In this document: positions 62,651 to 64,000 of the stretch, piece after piece | How the letters are laid out: every line of letters begins with the position of its first letter | Numbering within the stretch: position 1 is the first letter of the stretch | Source: Marivirga aurantiaca | GTDB lineage: Bacteria > Bacteroidota > Bacteroidia > Cytophagales > Cyclobacteriaceae | Reading direction: 5' to 3' | NCBI RefSeq assembly: GCF_016679925.1 | Contig: NZ_JAEQBW010000001.1 | Span: 620,001 to 684,000, forward strand | Length of the DNA stretch: 64,000 bases | Notes under the pieces: model-generated | What the model saw: the letters and a program-made list of their open reading frames with translations, nothing else | Databases searched by the model: none | What the model was told of the DNA's origin: nothing | Position numbers and translations under genes: made by a program

Positions 62651-63244
62651 ATGGAGTTAAATGAATCTTATTGGACGGAACGATATTTATCGGGAAATAC
62701 CGGTTGGGATATTGGCTATGCTGCACCAGCCATTATTCAATATACAGATCAACTAAAAAATAAACATATCAAAATATTGATTCCCGGCTGTGGAAATGCA
62801 TATGAAGCCAAAAGTTTGTGGGAATCCGGTTTCACTAATGTCCATCTTCTGGATATTTCAGAAGCTCCGTTGAAGCAATTTGCTGAAGAAGTTCCTGATT
62901 TCCCTAAGGACCAACTTATTCAGCAGGATTTTTTTCAATTAAAGGGCCAATATGATTTGATTTTAGAACAAACATTCTTTTGTGCACTTCATCCCACACT
63001 TCGTCCGGCTTATGTAGATCAAATGCATCATTTATTATCAGAAAAAGGTTGTTTGGTAGGAGTGCTTTTCGATGACCCGCTCTTTGATGACCACCCACCT
63101 TTTGGGGGAAACAAAGAAATATATCAGCCTCTTTTTGAGAAAAGATTCTATATTGATAAAATGGAGAGATGCTATAATTCTATACCTCCCAGACAAGGCA
63201 GGGAACTGTTTGTTAAATTGAGACCTATCAATATTCCAGGATGA
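62651..63244 (+). CDS. TPMT-family methyltransferase
   Basis: A 197-residue SAM-dependent methyltransferase resembling the thiopurine S-methyltransferase family: YWTERYLSGNTGWDIGYAAP, the SAM-binding motif KILIPGCGNAYEAKSLWESG, and LEQTFFCALHPTLRPAYVDQ. The substrate is unknown; bacterial relatives methylate sulfur, selenium or halide compounds. I chose the Met at 62651 over the ATG at 62615 because the family starts with this segment. It is convergent with the next gene, overlapping by 17 bp. Confidence 0.83.
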   Translation: MELNESYWTERYLSGNTGWDIGYAAPAIIQYTDQLKNKHIKILIPGCGNAYEAKSLWESGFTNVHLLDISEAPLKQFAEEVPDFPKDQLIQQDFFQLKGQYDLILEQTFFCALHPTLRPAYVDQMHHLLSEKGCLVGVLFDDPLFDDHPPFGGNKEIYQPLFEKRFYIDKMERCYNSIPPRQGRELFVKLRPINIPG

Positions 63245-64000
63245 AATCCTGCTTTCGGAAATCCGGATTGAAAAACACCATACCTGCATCAAAAATATCT
63301 ACAGAAGTGGAAACGGCAGTGTGGGACTTGATTTCATTCCATGCTTTTTTCATTTCTTTTGACCAATGAATATCATCAAAAATGAAAATGGAATGGGGAT
63401 GATGATAAGCAAGGAGTTGATGAAAGTAATTAATAGTAGCCTTGTAAGTGTGATTGGCATCTATATAGACCAAATCTATTTTATTATTCCTTAAGCTTAG
63501 ATGATCGGCTAAAGTCTGATCTATGTTTCCGGCTATGAAATCCACATTAGCCTCATTTTTTAATATTCCTTTAGCGACTTTGATGAGGTTTTCATCACCT
63601 TCAAAAGTGTAGACCTGCGCCTGTGGATTGGCTTTGGCCATATAGGCAGTATTTATGCCCAAACAAGTGCCTAATTCTATTATTTCCTTGAACTTAAAAT
63701 GTCTGATAAGGGTATATAAAAGTTGTGAGAATCGGGGAGAAGAAAGACTGTTTTTGGCAATATCCTTTACTTTTCGTTGGTTAGAAACCATTACTTTTGA
63801 TCCCGCGCCATAATCTTTCAGCCTAAGCACTTCTTCAGATGCCAGCAAATTGCTCCTTTCATGTTCTATTTCTTCCCATAATGGGATTTTAGGTGAAGAG
63901 TGAAGGAAATCTTTGTAAAAACGATAAAAAAATGGAGAATGAAGTGAATGCTCATCTGTCTTCAGATGGAAATGTATGAGCCACTCCTTTAATAGAAAAA
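63228..64000 (-). CDS. Class I SAM-dependent methyltransferase, 5' part beyond the window
   Basis: The reading frame is open from 63228 to the window edge at 64000, so the gene is partial at its start. A Met at 63848 is internal. The visible N-terminal part includes HSLHSPFFYRFYKDFL, the HSPF signature of a Bacteroidota methyltransferase family. The SAM site is EIIELGTCLGINTAYMA, and the segment DLVYIDANHTYKATINYF with HSIFIFDDIHWS follows the O-methyltransferase pattern. Its substrate is unknown. Confidence 0.85.
   Translation of the reverse strand, partial: FLLKEWLIHFHLKTDEHSLHSPFFYRFYKDFLHSSPKIPLWEEIEHERSNLLASEEVLRLKDYGAGSKVMVSNQRKVKDIAKNSLSSPRFSQLLYTLIRHFKFKEIIELGTCLGINTAYMAKANPQAQVYTFEGDENLIKVAKGILKNEANVDFIAGNIDQTLADHLSLRNNKIDLVYIDANHTYKATINYFHQLLAYHHPHSIFIFDDIHWSKEMKKAWNEIKSHTAVSTSVDIFDAGMVFFNPDFRKQDFILEY

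Overview
The window is from a Bacteroidota chromosome, most likely Cytophagales (Marivirga-like; the genus is a guess). The evidence is a T9SS sorting-domain protein and a PorD-type protein, families confined to the phylum (DUF4290, DUF4835, LDH-like malate dehydrogenase), promoters of the TTG-N20-TAnnTTTG type, weak Shine-Dalgarno sites and low G+C.

Layout. 0.1-5.8 kb (minus): a cell-envelope and housekeeping block (porD-like, coaBC, rpoZ, bamD, a T9SS cargo protein, an OstA/LptA-like protein). 5.9-16.1 kb: tilS, a cNMP-binding protein, mdh, a VF530-type protein, rlmF, a secreted M24 peptidase, an overlapping diheme peroxidase/MbnP pair and an acyl-CoA oxidase-like enzyme. 16.7-24.8 kb: murA with Asp in place of the fosfomycin-target Cys, a DUF4290 gene, an M1 peptidase, an MFS permease, a GNAT enzyme and a MoxR/VWA pair. 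25-30 kb: a frameshifted DUF559 endonuclease between hairpin repeats, an acyltransferase, an ankyrin lipoprotein, an ECF sigma factor with a membrane partner, and an XRE/DUF2975 pair.

30.2-42.9 kb is accessory. Its most striking part is two genes, a DUF6119/TIGR04141-like protein and a possible PD-(D/E)XK nuclease. Each is bounded by its own perfect 10-11 bp inverted core of GTTATG type and followed by an imperfect hairpin. This is the architecture of integron gene cassettes with attC sites, but no integrase is visible. Downstream lie an SRPBCC membrane protein, orphan membrane proteins, a rifampin ADP-ribosyltransferase (arr), a PaiB-like flavoprotein, an AAC(3)-I-like acetyltransferase, a methionine aminopeptidase, a beta-barrel protein and an IS5-like element whose transposase has one nonsense codon.

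43.3-47.7 kb: a phenylacetyl-CoA epoxidase locus (tetR, paaA, double-domain paaB, paaC, paaD) split between paaC and paaD by about 0.8 kb of palindromic repeats. 48.4-51 kb: an NTF2-like protein, a PrpE/ApaH-like phosphatase and the rpsF-rpsR-rplI operon. 51-61 kb: signalling genes, namely a GAF/PAS membrane sensor, a PagL-like lipid A deacylase, a hybrid histidine kinase convergent with an NtrC-type regulator, and two PepSY-like secreted proteins with matching terminators. 61.6-64 kb: a coiled-coil membrane protein, a TPMT-like methyltransferase and a second methyltransferase cut by the window edge.

Several interspersed repeat families run through the non-coding DNA. One is a roughly 86-109 bp MITE-like element with about 20 bp inverted ends, present three times and each time bordered by near-identical direct repeats. 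No rRNA, tRNA or CRISPR array was seen.
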